NCBI GenBank assembly: GCA_041746855.1
Contig: JBGTGG010000446.1
Span: 1-25,324, forward strand
Source: JBGTGG01 sp041746855
Lineage (GTDB): Bacteria; Bacteroidota; Bacteroidia; Cytophagales; Cyclobacteriaceae
Direction of reading: 5' to 3'
DNA length: 25,324 nt
The notes under the pieces were generated by a model, which was given only the letters and a program-made list of their open reading frames with translations, was not told the DNA's origin and searched no databases. Shown here piece by piece: positions 7,783-16,599 of this stretch (position 1 is the stretch's first letter; every line of letters starts with the position of its first letter). The position numbers and the translations under genes are program-made.

Positions 7783-9402
7783 CTATTCCTCCCACGGCAC
7801 CAATTTCGATTCATAAAAATCAATTCCACGTGCTTTCATATATTTTCCGTGTTTGCCGAGTCGAACTTTATATTCATCCCAGTTTCTGGTTTCTGCTGGC
7901 GACCATCCGATCTCTGCATAGCCGGGCAATCGCGGAAAGGCAAGGAACTCGATTTCATCCATGTTGGTAACCGTCTCAGACCATAGCGGTGCTTCTACTC
8001 CTAAAATGTTTTCGCTTGTAACACCTTCCACTTCGGTAGCTGGATTCCAATTATAACCATGATCGACTTCAATATAGCCTGCCCATTTCAATCCAAGTGT
8101 TGTAGTTGAATCATACTTCATATCCAAATAGGCGCGATTAGCTGGCGACATGATTAACCTTGCATTTTTTTCAACTGCTTCCTGCGCATATTTTTGAGAA
8201 TGCCAGTGTTGTACAATCACATTTGAATCGATATTGCCTTGGGCAATCTCTTCCCAACCGATCATAATTTTTCCATGTGACCTCACCATTTCGGTAAACC
8301 GATTGATGAATATGATATAATCTTCTTTTTTCGTGGCCGCAGCTTCATCGCCACCAATGTGGAGATATGGGCCGGGTGTGATGGCGGCAATTTCCCGCAA
8401 AACATCATCAATAAATTGAAAGGTAATTTCTTTTTCAACGCGCAAGGTACTCCATCCCACTTCTGTACCGGTATACAAGTCTGTTGGTACTGGCTCACCG
8501 CCCAATATTGGACTCGATGTAAGGGGTGATTTTTTTCTGCCTTCTTCCGGAACAATCGTGCCTCCGTTCAACTCACCATAAGAAGCCAACGCAGAATTGA
8601 TATGACCGGGCAAATCAATTTCCGGTACAATGGTAATGAACCGACTTGCTGCATACGCCACAATTTCTGAATACTGTTCTTGCGTGTAAAATCCACCTTC
8701 GCCACCGCCAACTTCTGTACTTCCACCAATGGTTGTCAGCTTTGGCCACGATTTAATTTCAATGCGCCACCCCTGATCATCACTCAAGTGAAGGTGCAGG
8801 GTGTTCATTTTATAGTAACTGATCAAATCAATATATCTTTTCACATCCTCAACACTAAAAAAATGACGCGCAACATCCAGCATCGCGCCACGCCAGGCAT
8901 AGGTTGGAAAATCGCGAATCGTTCCGGTGGCAATGTACCATGGACCTTCTTGTTTTGTTGATGCTTCGATTGTTGGTGGGAATAGCTGACGAAGGGTTTG
9001 GATGCCGTAGAACAATCCGGCTGGTTTACTTGCTGAAATTTTTATTCCATCAGTGGTGATGGAAAGGTCATAGCCTTCATTTCCTAAAGCTTCATCTGAA
9101 ACAAGTGAAAGGTGGATTGTATTGGAAGCTTCTTCTTTGGAAGTCGATAGCGTTAGTTCAAACCCTGTTGCGGGTTTTAAACGTTCGACTAAATATTTTC
9201 CGAGCGGCATCAAGTCTTCTGTTGCAACGTGTATAGCAACATCATTGGTGAGTTGAAAACTTTCACCAGCAGCGGTTACCGAAACTACTTTCGGTATGAT
9301 CCCTACTTCAGCAAGATTGGTGCTGGGTGTGTCGGTGGCACATGAGGAGAGCATAAACAGTGCAATGAGGATGGTGAAGAATGGTTTGGAAAATGATTTC
9401 AT
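7783..9402 (-). CDS. GH20 beta-N-acetylhexosaminidase, lipoprotein
   Basis: 539 residues. The N-terminus is a lipoprotein signal with lipobox LSSC (Cys21). Residues 30-150 form the GH20b-like alpha/beta domain. The catalytic barrel follows, with FRxxxLDxARHF-like segment (RGAMLDVARHFF, 171-182), HLHLSDDQGWR near 203-213, and the catalytic Asp352-Glu353 pair in HIGGDEAA. GH20 enzymes cleave terminal beta-linked GlcNAc or GalNAc by substrate-assisted catalysis. The length is normal for bacterial hexosaminidases. The protein is likely anchored to the outer or inner membrane, and is the upstream gene of the pair with the M20 hydrolase. Its upstream region (9403-9547) is shared with a divergent gene; I see no confident promoter box there. 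Confidence 0.95.
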   Translation of the reverse strand: MKSFSKPFFTILIALFMLSSCATDTPSTNLAEVGIIPKVVSVTAAGESFQLTNDVAIHVATEDLMPLGKYLVERLKPATGFELTLSTSKEEASNTIHLSLVSDEALGNEGYDLSITTDGIKISASKPAGLFYGIQTLRQLFPPTIEASTKQEGPWYIATGTIRDFPTYAWRGAMLDVARHFFSVEDVKRYIDLISYYKMNTLHLHLSDDQGWRIEIKSWPKLTTIGGSTEVGGGEGGFYTQEQYSEIVAYAASRFITIVPEIDLPGHINSALASYGELNGGTIVPEEGRKKSPLTSSPILGGEPVPTDLYTGTEVGWSTLRVEKEITFQFIDDVLREIAAITPGPYLHIGGDEAAATKKEDYIIFINRFTEMVRSHGKIMIGWEEIAQGNIDSNVIVQHWHSQKYAQEAVEKNARLIMSPANRAYLDMKYDSTTTLGLKWAGYIEVDHGYNWNPATEVEGVTSENILGVEAPLWSETVTNMDEIEFLAFPRLPGYAEIGWSPAETRNWDEYKVRLGKHGKYMKARGIDFYESKLVPWEE

Positions 9403-9547
9403 GATGGATCGCTATTTTTCGAATCGCCAATTTATAAAAAATTGTGAGCCGCAATAAGAAATGTGCAAAGTGTGTTCTGTGTGTGTGAAAGTATTTTCCG
9501 GTTGCTAATTTGACAATTGATTATCTTGGCGATATTCAATTTTTGAC

Positions 9548-11089
9548 ATGAAAGGAAATGCTGTATTTATAGTCCCATCGTTGTTGGCGCTGGTGGTTTT
9601 AATGAACTGTTCATCCGAAAGTAAATATCAACCCATTGATGCTGACTTCTGTTCGGAAATACATTTTGATAGTATCAATGGACTTTCCCAACAAATGGCC
9701 TCTTTTGATTCACTAATCGCAATAAAAACGGGAGTATACTCGCTTGAAGAAGGGGACAATTCCATGATCGCCAGGGCCTGGTTGTGCGAGTCGGCTGAGA
9801 AGACGATTGATATCCAGTATTTCATTTTTTCGGCAGACAATATTGGGTTGATCGCCATCGATTATTTATTGCGGGCTGCCGACAGGGGTGTTAAGATCAG
9901 AATGCTGGTTGATGATATCATGGTGGAAGCAGATGCGGACGAACTGCTTGCACTCGATGCCCATCCTAATCTTGAAATCAAAATTTATAATCCGGTAGCC
10001 AATGTGGGAAAGAACCTTCCGAAGAAATTGTACAGCCTGATTACAGACTTTAAAGATTTCAATCAGCGGATGCACAACAAAACTTTTATTGTGGATGAAA
10101 AAGTAGTGATTACCGGAGGAAGAAATATTGCCGATGAATATTTTGATTATGATCATGAATATAATTTTCGTGATCGGGATGTATTGCTGATGGGAAAAGC
10201 AGTGTTTCAAATAGAAAATTCTTTTGAGTTGTTTTGGGAACATCCGTTGAGCGTGGCGATTTCGGATATTGTAGAAGCCACTGATGAAGAATTGAATGTT
10301 GATGTAAAATATGCCTACGTTCATCAGTATGCATGTAATCCAGCAAATTTTTGGCCACAGGTTCGTGAAAAAATAAAGATGGTTCCGAAGGCATTTCAGG
10401 AGATTCAACATAGTGGAAAATTTGTGTGGGTGGAGGACGTGACTTTTGTTTCGGATGTTCCCGGTAAGAACGAAGGATCGGATGGATTGAGTGGTGGCGG
10501 GCTGACCACCACTGCGTTAATAAACTTGATAAAAGAAGCAAAGGAATCGGTTTATATTCAGAGTCCGTATTTGGTTACCACCGAACTAGGTCAAAAATTA
10601 TTTAAGGAAACTACCGGCAGGGGTGTCACAATAAAAATATTGACCAACAGTTTAGCTTCTACCGACAACCTGGAAGCATTCAGTGGCTATAAACGCGATC
10701 GAAAAAAAATACTTGAAAGTGGTGTACAGATTTTTGAATTTAAACCCGATGCTGCTATTCGTTTTGAGGTGATGACGGGTGCGCTTCAAAAGGAAATGGA
10801 CTTTACACCCATCTTCGGGCTACATGCGAAGTCGATGGTGATAGATAGTAAGATTGCCGTCATAGGCACCTTTAATTTAGATCCGCGGAGTGCAAATTTA
10901 AATACAGAGTGTGTTGCTATTATTAATGATAGTACGATTGCAGGCAATTTATTCCATGCGATGGAGATTGACATGCAACCCGAGAATGCTTGGGAGACCA
11001 CACTCGATTTTAACCCGGACGCTGAAGCAGGATGGGGAAAGGGAATTGGCGTATGGTTTCGCGGTGTGGTACCAAAATCAATCCTTTGA
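9548..11089 (+). CDS. Phospholipase D superfamily lipoprotein (cardiolipin synthase/PLD type)
   Basis: 513 residues with a lipoprotein signal (lipobox LMNC near residue 20). Two HKD motifs are intact: HNKTFIVD from His176, followed by GGRN, and HAKSMVID from His426, followed by GTFNLDPRS. The pair forms one phosphatidyl-transfer active site. Members include cardiolipin synthases and secreted or envelope PLD-like phosphodiesterases; the lipid anchor suggests action on the periplasmic or outer-membrane side, and makes it unlike ClsA, which has membrane helices. It stands alone, divergent from GH20 and 129 bases upstream of the MscS gene. Lipid kinase and desaturase genes follow nearby. Confidence 0.9.
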   Translation: MKGNAVFIVPSLLALVVLMNCSSESKYQPIDADFCSEIHFDSINGLSQQMASFDSLIAIKTGVYSLEEGDNSMIARAWLCESAEKTIDIQYFIFSADNIGLIAIDYLLRAADRGVKIRMLVDDIMVEADADELLALDAHPNLEIKIYNPVANVGKNLPKKLYSLITDFKDFNQRMHNKTFIVDEKVVITGGRNIADEYFDYDHEYNFRDRDVLLMGKAVFQIENSFELFWEHPLSVAISDIVEATDEELNVDVKYAYVHQYACNPANFWPQVREKIKMVPKAFQEIQHSGKFVWVEDVTFVSDVPGKNEGSDGLSGGGLTTTALINLIKEAKESVYIQSPYLVTTELGQKLFKETTGRGVTIKILTNSLASTDNLEAFSGYKRDRKKILESGVQIFEFKPDAAIRFEVMTGALQKEMDFTPIFGLHAKSMVIDSKIAVIGTFNLDPRSANLNTECVAIINDSTIAGNLFHAMEIDMQPENAWETTLDFNPDAEAGWGKGIGVWFRGVVPKSIL

Positions 11090-11218
11090 TTTCAACATGT
11101 TTAAGAAAATCTTCTCTGGAAAGAATACTTTTTAAACCTTCCTGATTATTGCTATCCGTTCCTTTGTCTGGTTACTTGTAAAAAAGTATTTTAGCAATTC
11201 ATCAAAACCCCTCTAATA

Positions 11219-12035
11219 ATGAACTCAGAAGAAGTGCTTCACAAATTTTCCGATATGGCGATCTATTATGGCCCGCGACTGGTGGGCGCCATTCTTGTTT
11301 GGATAATCGGTAGTTGGATTATCAAATTTTTGATAAACGGACTAACACGTTTAATGAACAATGCCAAGCTTGATGCATCCCTTGTACCGTTTCTTAGAAG
11401 CATGTCAAGCATTTTACTAAAAGTATTGCTTGCGATTAGTGTGTTGGGAATGTTGGGCGTGGAGATGACTTCTTTTATTGCCATTCTTGGTGCAGCGGGA
11501 TTGGCGGTTGGATTAGCCTTGTCGGGAACGTTGCAGAATTTTGCCGGTGGGGTGATGATTTTAATTTTTAAGCCCTATAAAGTCGGGGATTTTATTGACT
11601 CCCAAGGCCATAAGGGTACGGTGAGGGAAATTCAAATTTTTAATACAATATTGAAAACACCCGACAATGTAACCATCATTGTCCCCAATGGCGGACTGTC
11701 AACTTCGTCTATCGTTAATTATTCAACGGAAGATCGAAGGAGGGTAGATTGGTCTTTCGGAATTGCTTATGGTGACGATGTGGATCAAGCAAAAGCCGTG
11801 ATCAAAAGGTTGTGCGATGCAGATGAAAGAATTTTAAAAAGACCCTGAAGTGTTTATTGCGGTAAGCGAACTGGCGGATAGTTCTGTGAATTTTGCTGTA
11901 CGTGCCTGGGTTGAATCAGGTAATTACTGGGGAGTACATTTCGACATGAATGAGAAAATTTATAAAACTTTTGGTAAGGAAGGATTGAATATTCCATTCC
12001 CGCAAATGGATGTTCACTTGCATAAAAGCGAATAG
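11219..12035 (+). pseudogene. Small-conductance mechanosensitive channel (MscS family), frameshifted
   Basis: Frame one runs 11219-11848 (209 residues) and holds three membrane helices (about 17-40, 58-80, 83-116), the pore helix AAGLAVGLALSGTLQNFAGG and the beta domain with FKPYKVGDFI. It then stops at TGA after a ...ERILKRP ending. The C-terminal domain continues in the +1 frame from GAC 11841 to TAG 12035 (ending FPQMDVHLHKSE). One A too many in the A5 run 11836-11840 explains this: with four As the sequence reads ERILKDPEVFIAV and the product is about 271 residues, normal for MscS. The truncated product keeps the channel pore but loses most of the alpha/beta cage. Real mutation or sequencing error cannot be told apart here. 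MscS channels release solutes on hypo-osmotic shock. Confidence 0.85.
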
Positions 12036-12130
12036 TATTCGAAAAGGATCATTAGTTCAAAAAGAATTAACATACGTTCGGCCTGGTTTTCCGTGGGATG
12101 TTCTTTATTTGTGTCCCAACAGACTTATAA

Positions 12131-12997
12131 ATGATCCAACTCAAGGACATTGTATTTATTTTCAATCCCAACTCCGGGCGTAGAAAGGCGGTTGACCTTC
12201 TTGAGGATTTATTGGCAATTAACCCGGATGCGGATTATTTTATCAGTCACTCCTTAAAAGAGTTTGATGCTTTTTTCAAAACTGAAGTCAATAAGTTTAA
12301 AGTTGTGGTGATCTGCGGAGGTGATGGAACCATCAACACTTCCTTAAAATATTTAAAAGATAAAGACATTGCCTTGGCCGTGTTGCCCAACGGATCAGGA
12401 AATGGTTTTGCGCGAGAATTAGGTTTTAAGAATGATATCCAATTTTTGATCGATCAGATTTTACTGGATAAATCAATTCTTGTTGACTTGATAAAAGTGA
12501 ATGATGACCTGAGTTGCAATGTAATCGGATTGGGTATCGATAGTTATGTGACCACAGAATTTGATAAAGGTAAAAACCGGGGTTTGAAAGGCTACATTTA
12601 TAATTCCTTTCTCGCATTGTTCAAATACAAACCGATTGAGGCAATCTTAACATTCGGTAAAACAACCATCACCGGAAAATATTTTATGATTTGCATCGCG
12701 AACACACGTCAATTTGGAAGTGGGGCATTTATTGCACCTACTGCAAAATATAATGATGGACTTTTGGAAGTTGCGCTTATTCATCCTATTCCCTTTTATC
12801 ATTTGCCTTCCGTGGTATATAGGCTTTTCAATGGATCATTAAAAAATTCAAAGTATGTTGAGTACATACAAGCCGATTCCCTTCATATTAAATCCAATTC
12901 GAAATCCTACCATGTGGATGGTGAGCCAAAAAGAATGAATTCCGCGCTGGACATATCCATTGCTGGCCAGTTTATGGTTGTAAAGGTTGTCAATTGA
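12131..12997 (+). CDS. Diacylglycerol/sphingosine kinase family lipid kinase
   Basis: 288 residues with the DAGK catalytic fold: a FNPNSGRRKA segment (11-20), the nucleotide-binding GGDGT (63-67) and LPNGSGNGFARELG (about 85-98), a domain-two IANTRQFGSGAFIAP segment, and a late YHVDGEP. These kinases phosphorylate lipid hydroxyls such as diacylglycerol; Bacteroidota homologues may act on sphingoid bases, but the substrate cannot be read from sequence. It probably works at the inner face of the cytoplasmic membrane. The gene is monocistronic or co-transcribed with the MscS gene 95 bases upstream. Confidence 0.9.
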   Translation: MIQLKDIVFIFNPNSGRRKAVDLLEDLLAINPDADYFISHSLKEFDAFFKTEVNKFKVVVICGGDGTINTSLKYLKDKDIALAVLPNGSGNGFARELGFKNDIQFLIDQILLDKSILVDLIKVNDDLSCNVIGLGIDSYVTTEFDKGKNRGLKGYIYNSFLALFKYKPIEAILTFGKTTITGKYFMICIANTRQFGSGAFIAPTAKYNDGLLEVALIHPIPFYHLPSVVYRLFNGSLKNSKYVEYIQADSLHIKSNSKSYHVDGEPKRMNSALDISIAGQFMVVKVVN

Positions 12998-13221
12998 GTG
13001 ACGATGTATTTGGATTCCAGGCGTTAAAAGCTGCTATTAGTAATCCCGTTAATTCCATCCGAAATGAATAAAGCTTACATGGAATTGAAGAAAGGTTATT
13101 GATGCTGTCGCGGGGAATAATCAAACCGTTGTTTTTCTTTGGAAATGTCCTAATTGGCATCAATACCTACATTGCTCATTTAAAAGTGTGGCACTTGTAA
13201 CTAATCCACGGGTTTTGTGGT

Positions 13222-13229
13222 TACCTTTG
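13222..13229 (+). promoter_or_regulatory. Bacteroidota-type -7 box (TACCTTTG) before the desaturase
   Basis: TACCTTTG matches the TAnnTTTG -7 consensus exactly. It lies 26 bases before the ATG at 13256. The -33 element is poor (a TTG about 24 bases upstream). The box overlaps an alternative upstream GTG start, which argues that translation starts at the ATG. Confidence 0.4.
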
Positions 13230-13255
13230 TGAATTCGATAAAGCCCAAAATCTGT

Positions 13256-14368
13256 ATGAGTGTACCCATTGTCAAATTTAATGTAAACGATCAGCCTGAT
13301 TTCTTTGTGGAACTGCGAAAGCGAGTGAACCAATATTTCAAGGACAAAAATATTTCGAAAAACGCCAACTTCAATATGAAGTTTAAAACAGCATTTATGC
13401 TGGTCTTGTATACAACCCCCCTTGTATTAATGCTTACCGGTGTGGTTTCTACCGTGTGGCCTGTATTGTTGATGTGGGTAATCATGGGAATTGGAATGTC
13501 GGGAATTGGATTGTCCATTATGCATGATGCTAACCATGGCTCTTATTCAAACAATAAAAAAGTCAATTCTGCACTTGGATACCTCATTAATTATATAGGA
13601 GGTTATCACGTAAACTGGAGAATTCAACACAATGTATTGCATCATTCGTATACGAACATTGAAGGATACGATGATGATATTGCCAACCGGATCATGCGTT
13701 TTTCTCCAACGGTTAAGCGCCATGGTATTTACCGTTTTCAGGCTTTTTATGCCCCATTCGCCTACGGATTGATGAGCATTTATTGGTATGTTGCCAAAGA
13801 TTTTATTCAGCTTGGACGCTATAACAAAAAGAAATTATTGGCAGGGCAGGGGCTTACAGTAAGCAAGTCATTGACCTATATTTTATTTAATAAGGCATGG
13901 TACGCTGTTGTTTTCTTAGTACTGCCTATACTTTTGGTTCCCATTCCCTGGTGGCTAACGGTGATCGGGTTTCTGATCATGCACTTTTTATGTGGATTGG
14001 TTTTGGCGTTGATATTTCAGCCGGCCCACGTGATTGAAGAAACCAATTTCTTTGTACCGGATGCAAACAGCACTGTAGAAAATAACTGGGCTATCCATCA
14101 AATGAAAACGACCGCTAATTTTGCACGGGAAAGTAGAATTTTCTCATGGTTTGTTGGGGGACTTAACTACCAAATCGAGCATCATCTTTTTCCGAATATT
14201 TGCCATGTACATTATCGCGCGATCTCGGGTATTGTAAAGAATACTGCACATGAGTTTAATGTTCCCTATAATGAACACAAAACTTTTTATGCTGCATTGA
14301 AAAGTCACTTCACCTTGCTCAATCAACTAGGCACCGGTGAATACGATAAGCGCATTACGTTCGCCTAA
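13256..14368 (+). CDS. Membrane fatty-acid desaturase (acyl-lipid/linoleoyl-CoA desaturase type)
   Basis: 370 residues with all three histidine boxes of front-end-type desaturases: HDANH (90-94), HNVLHH (125-130) and QIEHH (306-310, with Gln in place of the first His as in Delta-6/Delta-5-like enzymes). Membrane segments surround residues 45-90, 165-180 and 210-255. There is no cytochrome b5 domain, so electrons must come from a separate ferredoxin or similar donor. The enzyme introduces a double bond into an acyl chain at the cytoplasmic side of the membrane. I chose ATG 13256 over a GTG 39 bases upstream because the latter lies before the probable transcription start. A strong terminator follows 22 bases after the stop. 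Confidence 0.93.
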   Translation: MSVPIVKFNVNDQPDFFVELRKRVNQYFKDKNISKNANFNMKFKTAFMLVLYTTPLVLMLTGVVSTVWPVLLMWVIMGIGMSGIGLSIMHDANHGSYSNNKKVNSALGYLINYIGGYHVNWRIQHNVLHHSYTNIEGYDDDIANRIMRFSPTVKRHGIYRFQAFYAPFAYGLMSIYWYVAKDFIQLGRYNKKKLLAGQGLTVSKSLTYILFNKAWYAVVFLVLPILLVPIPWWLTVIGFLIMHFLCGLVLALIFQPAHVIEETNFFVPDANSTVENNWAIHQMKTTANFARESRIFSWFVGGLNYQIEHHLFPNICHVHYRAISGIVKNTAHEFNVPYNEHKTFYAALKSHFTLLNQLGTGEYDKRITFA

Positions 14369-14390
14369 GCAGTAATTAAAATCTTTAAGC

Positions 14391-14419
14391 TGGTCGGTGA
14401 AAAACCGACCATTTTTTTT
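14391..14419 (+). terminator. Rho-independent terminator of the desaturase gene
   Basis: TGGTCGGT (14391-14398) pairs perfectly with ACCGACCA (14404-14411) around a GAAAA loop, followed by eight Ts (14412-14419). It lies between the convergent desaturase and DUF2007 genes. Confidence 0.9.
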
Positions 14420-14429
14420 GCTGGGTTTT

Positions 14430-14804
14430 TTAGAATTCCTTTCCACACCGTAGGCAAGTGTGTTCAGGAATAGGGATCAAATAGGAAAAGGCATTTCGTA
14501 TAGCGCTCAGTATCCTGCTGGCAGATTGGTTTTCAATATGATTGGAACCACATTTTGGGCACATAATTGATTCCTCGGATACGTGCAGGTTTTGTTCTTC
14601 CAAAATTACATTGATCCGATCGATATCTTCTTGAAAAACGTGTAACCGAACTCCGTGGGAAATTATTGAGTGGGAAGGATAGGGATTATTTTCATCGGTC
14701 AGAAAACAAGGTATATCGAAGGCATCCAGCTTTGCTTTTATAATGTTTGCCTGGATGGCACTGTCAAACTCTTTAAAAACCACTATCCGTTCTTCTTGAT
14801 CCAT
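14430..14804 (-). CDS. DUF2007 domain protein with C-terminal zinc ribbon
   Basis: 124 residues in two parts. Residues 5-75 (IVVFKEFDSAIQANIIKAKL, then a DEN and a VRLHVFQEDIDRI stretch) look like DUF2007, a small ferredoxin-like fold domain described as a putative signal-transducing or protein-interaction module. Residues 81-124 carry CPKC and CLRC pairs about 33 residues apart, a probable zinc ribbon, with a hydrophobic insert between. No biochemical role is known. It is convergent with the desaturase and divergent from the ECF sigma gene. Confidence 0.8.
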   Translation of the reverse strand: MDQEERIVVFKEFDSAIQANIIKAKLDAFDIPCFLTDENNPYPSHSIISHGVRLHVFQEDIDRINVILEEQNLHVSEESIMCPKCGSNHIENQSASRILSAIRNAFSYLIPIPEHTCLRCGKEF

Positions 14805-14896
14805 ACAGTAAGATAATTAAATCTTAGAAGGTAAATTGTAACTTAGGCTTTCTAAAAGCCATTTTTCTTACTATTTAAAAATATTTTCAACCCATT

Positions 14897-14922
14897 TGTA
14901 ACATGCATGCCCGCCAGGCGTC
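14897..14922 (+). promoter_or_regulatory. Probable ECF sigma-dependent promoter, suggests autoregulation
   Basis: TGTAAC (14897-14902) and CGTC (14919-14922) are separated by 16 bases, matching the AAC-type -35 and CGTC-type -10 of ECF sigma factors. The -10 ends 20 bases before the ATG of the ECF sigma gene, so the sigma factor probably drives its own transcription. Confidence 0.5.
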
Positions 14923-14942
14923 ATGCTAATGAACTTAATTGA

Positions 14943-15458
14943 ATGGACATCGAATCGTTTCAAACCAGAGTGCTCCCCGTTAAAAACAAGCTTTACCGCT
15001 TCGCCTTTCGGTTGTTGGGAAGTGAAGAGGAGGCAAAGGATGTAGTACAGGAAGTTTTTGTACGCGTCTGGAACGGCCGGGAGAACATGGAGGCGATTCA
15101 AAATTGGGAGGCTTGGTGTATGCGCATCACTAAAAACCTTTCATTGGATAGGATTCGCACCTGGAAACGGAGAAATACCCAACCAATTGAATCCAGTTTT
15201 GATGTACAGGAAGAAAGCTTAACGCCCTATGAAAGCACAGAAATCAATGAAAGTATGCAACGGGTCGGTAGTTTGATCGAGGCCTTGCCGGAAAAACAGC
15301 GTAACATCATACACCTCCGCGATGTGGAAGGATATAGTTACCAAGAGATATGCGATATTTTGGAACTGGACATGAACCAGGTAAAAGTGAATTTGTTCCG
15401 TGCGCGGAATAGTGTACGGGAGAAAATAATTAAAATCAATGCGTATGGACTCAAATAA
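14943..15458 (+). CDS. ECF-family RNA polymerase sigma-70 factor
   Basis: 171 residues with the two-domain layout of ECF sigma factors: region 2 (about residues 12-78; KLYRFAFRLLGSEEEAKDVVQEVFVRVW and WCMRITKNLSLDRIR) and region 4 (about 110-165; LPEKQRNIIHLRDVEGYSY, QEICDILELDMNQVKVNLFRARNSVR, a helix-turn-helix). It directs core RNA polymerase to AAC/CGTC-type promoters. An ECF-like promoter precedes it. The downstream gene overlaps its end by 20 bases and encodes a single-pass protein of the anti-sigma type. Regulon members plausibly include the DUF4252 genes downstream, but I do not find the same promoter before them. Confidence 0.95.
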   Translation: MDIESFQTRVLPVKNKLYRFAFRLLGSEEEAKDVVQEVFVRVWNGRENMEAIQNWEAWCMRITKNLSLDRIRTWKRRNTQPIESSFDVQEESLTPYESTEINESMQRVGSLIEALPEKQRNIIHLRDVEGYSYQEICDILELDMNQVKVNLFRARNSVREKIIKINAYGLK

Positions 15459-15960
15459 AATAGAAGCCTTGCTTGCCAAATATTGGGAATGCGAGACCTC
15501 TCTTGAGGAGGAGAACGAGCTGCGGGAATACTTTAGTCAACGGGATATTCCGGCACAGTTCAGGGAAGCAGCGGCACTCTTTGCCTATTTTGGTGAACAA
15601 CGGAATAAGCAGGTAAAAGAGATCGCGTTTGATAGTAAAGTTGTGGAAAGAATTCAGACTTCAACTTCTGCCAACCGATCAAAAGTCGTGCGACTGATGT
15701 ACAACTTCTCAAAGATTGCAGCGGGGTTGATTGTAGTGGTAGTTGCCACCTATTACATCCGCTCAGAAATTCGCAAGACTACCCCGCAGGAAATGGTGGA
15801 TACGTATAGCGATCCCAAGCTGGCTTTTGAAGAAACAAAAAAAGCGTTGATGATGATCTCTAAAAGTTTCGGCCACGCAGAAGAGCAGGCAAAGAAAATC
15901 AATTTACTGAACGAAGCGAAAGAAAACATTCAGGAAGAAAGTGATACACAAGAACTTTAA
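15439..15960 (+). CDS. Probable anti-sigma factor, single-pass membrane protein
   Basis: 173 residues. An N-terminal cytoplasmic part (1-85) begins with a segment of the type IEALLAKYWECETSLEEENELREYF, a pattern common in Bacteroidota proteins next to ECF sigma genes. One membrane helix follows (about 91-107), then a C-terminal part rich in charged, probably helical, sequence. There is no zinc-binding HxxxCxxC motif. Overlap with the sigma gene (20 bases; the second ATG at 15445 is also possible) supports coupling and a partner role. It probably holds the sigma factor at the inner membrane until a signal is sensed (inference). The stop is followed immediately by a tandem repeat. Confidence 0.75.
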   Translation: MRMDSNKIEALLAKYWECETSLEEENELREYFSQRDIPAQFREAAALFAYFGEQRNKQVKEIAFDSKVVERIQTSTSANRSKVVRLMYNFSKIAAGLIVVVVATYYIRSEIRKTTPQEMVDTYSDPKLAFEETKKALMMISKSFGHAEEQAKKINLLNEAKENIQEESDTQEL

Positions 15961-16016
15961 CTAGATACTGGATGCTAGATACTGGATGCTAGATACTGGA
16001 TACTAGATACTGGATA
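15961..16016 (+). repeat. Tandem repeat, four 14-bp units (CTAGATACTGGATG/A)
   Basis: Four contiguous 14-bp units start on the base after the anti-sigma stop codon: units 1-2 end in G, units 3-4 in A, otherwise identical. A second motif, ACTCAAGACTA (16023-16033) and shorter GGACTA variants, follows to about 16050. A diverged copy of the same composite occurs at 19744-19840. Function unknown; 14-bp period excludes codon-phase coding. Confidence 0.9.
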
Positions 16017-16055
16017 ATGAAGACTCAAGACTAAGGACTAAAAAACTAACATAAG

Positions 16056-16583
16056 ATGAAGAAGATAATAGCAATACTCGCATTTGTAATGGCCGGAACA
16101 GCCACCTTTGCACAGAATGATGCCATCTCAAAATTTTTCAATAAATATTCTGATGACCAATCATTTTCACAAGTAAATGTTTCCAGCAAGATGTTCAGCT
16201 TGTTCACCAACATTGATATGGACAAGCCGGAAGATAAAGAAGTGGTGAGCGCCATCAGCAAGTTGAAAGGACTACGCATTTTAGCAAAGGATGATTCCAT
16301 CAATGCTCGTAAGCTTTACAAAGAAGCATACTCGTTGATCCCGAAAGGACAGTATGAAGAATTGATGTCCTTTCGTGATAAGGACAAGGACATGAAATTC
16401 CTGATCAAAGAAAGTGGCGGTAAGATTTCTGAGTTGTTGATGCTGGCAGGTGGAAATAAGGAGTTTATGATCCTGAGCTTATTTGGTGAGATCGATTTGA
16501 AACAAGTTTCCAAAATCGGAAAGAGCATGGACATTGATGGCTTAAAAAACCTCGAGAAGCTTGACGAGAAAAAGAAAAATTAA
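16056..16583 (+). CDS. DUF4252 secreted protein (first of two)
   Basis: 175 residues with a Sec signal peptide (about 1-19, ending TFAQ). The rest is a DUF4252 domain (SKFFNKYSDDQSFSQVNVSSKMF, then two alpha/beta halves). DUF4252 proteins are small exported proteins of Bacteroidota, often beside ECF sigma/anti-sigma genes; function unknown. No zinc or catalytic motif is visible. It follows the anti-sigma gene after the tandem-repeat region (95 bases), and a strong hairpin separates it from its paralogue. Both paralogues are 175 residues. Confidence 0.85.
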   Translation: MKKIIAILAFVMAGTATFAQNDAISKFFNKYSDDQSFSQVNVSSKMFSLFTNIDMDKPEDKEVVSAISKLKGLRILAKDDSINARKLYKEAYSLIPKGQYEELMSFRDKDKDMKFLIKESGGKISELLMLAGGNKEFMILSLFGEIDLKQVSKIGKSMDIDGLKNLEKLDEKKKN

Positions 16584-16599
16584 ATCATAAAACTTTTGG

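Noticed and set aside
11834..11841. T TTA AAA heptamer at the MscS break as a -1 programmed frameshift site
   Set aside because: The heptamer is in phase, but the channel continues in the +1 frame, so a -1 slip would not restore it.
12998..13221. Possible small gene or RNA between the lipid kinase and desaturase
   Set aside because: Only a 12-codon frame and no stable hairpin or motif could be seen; nothing to report.
13217..13255. Upstream GTG start for the desaturase
   Set aside because: It lies before or within the TACCTTTG -7 box and adds 13 residues with no support; ATG 13256 is preferred.
15961..16016. CRISPR-like array
   Set aside because: Units are 14 bp and contiguous, without spacers, and there are no cas genes.
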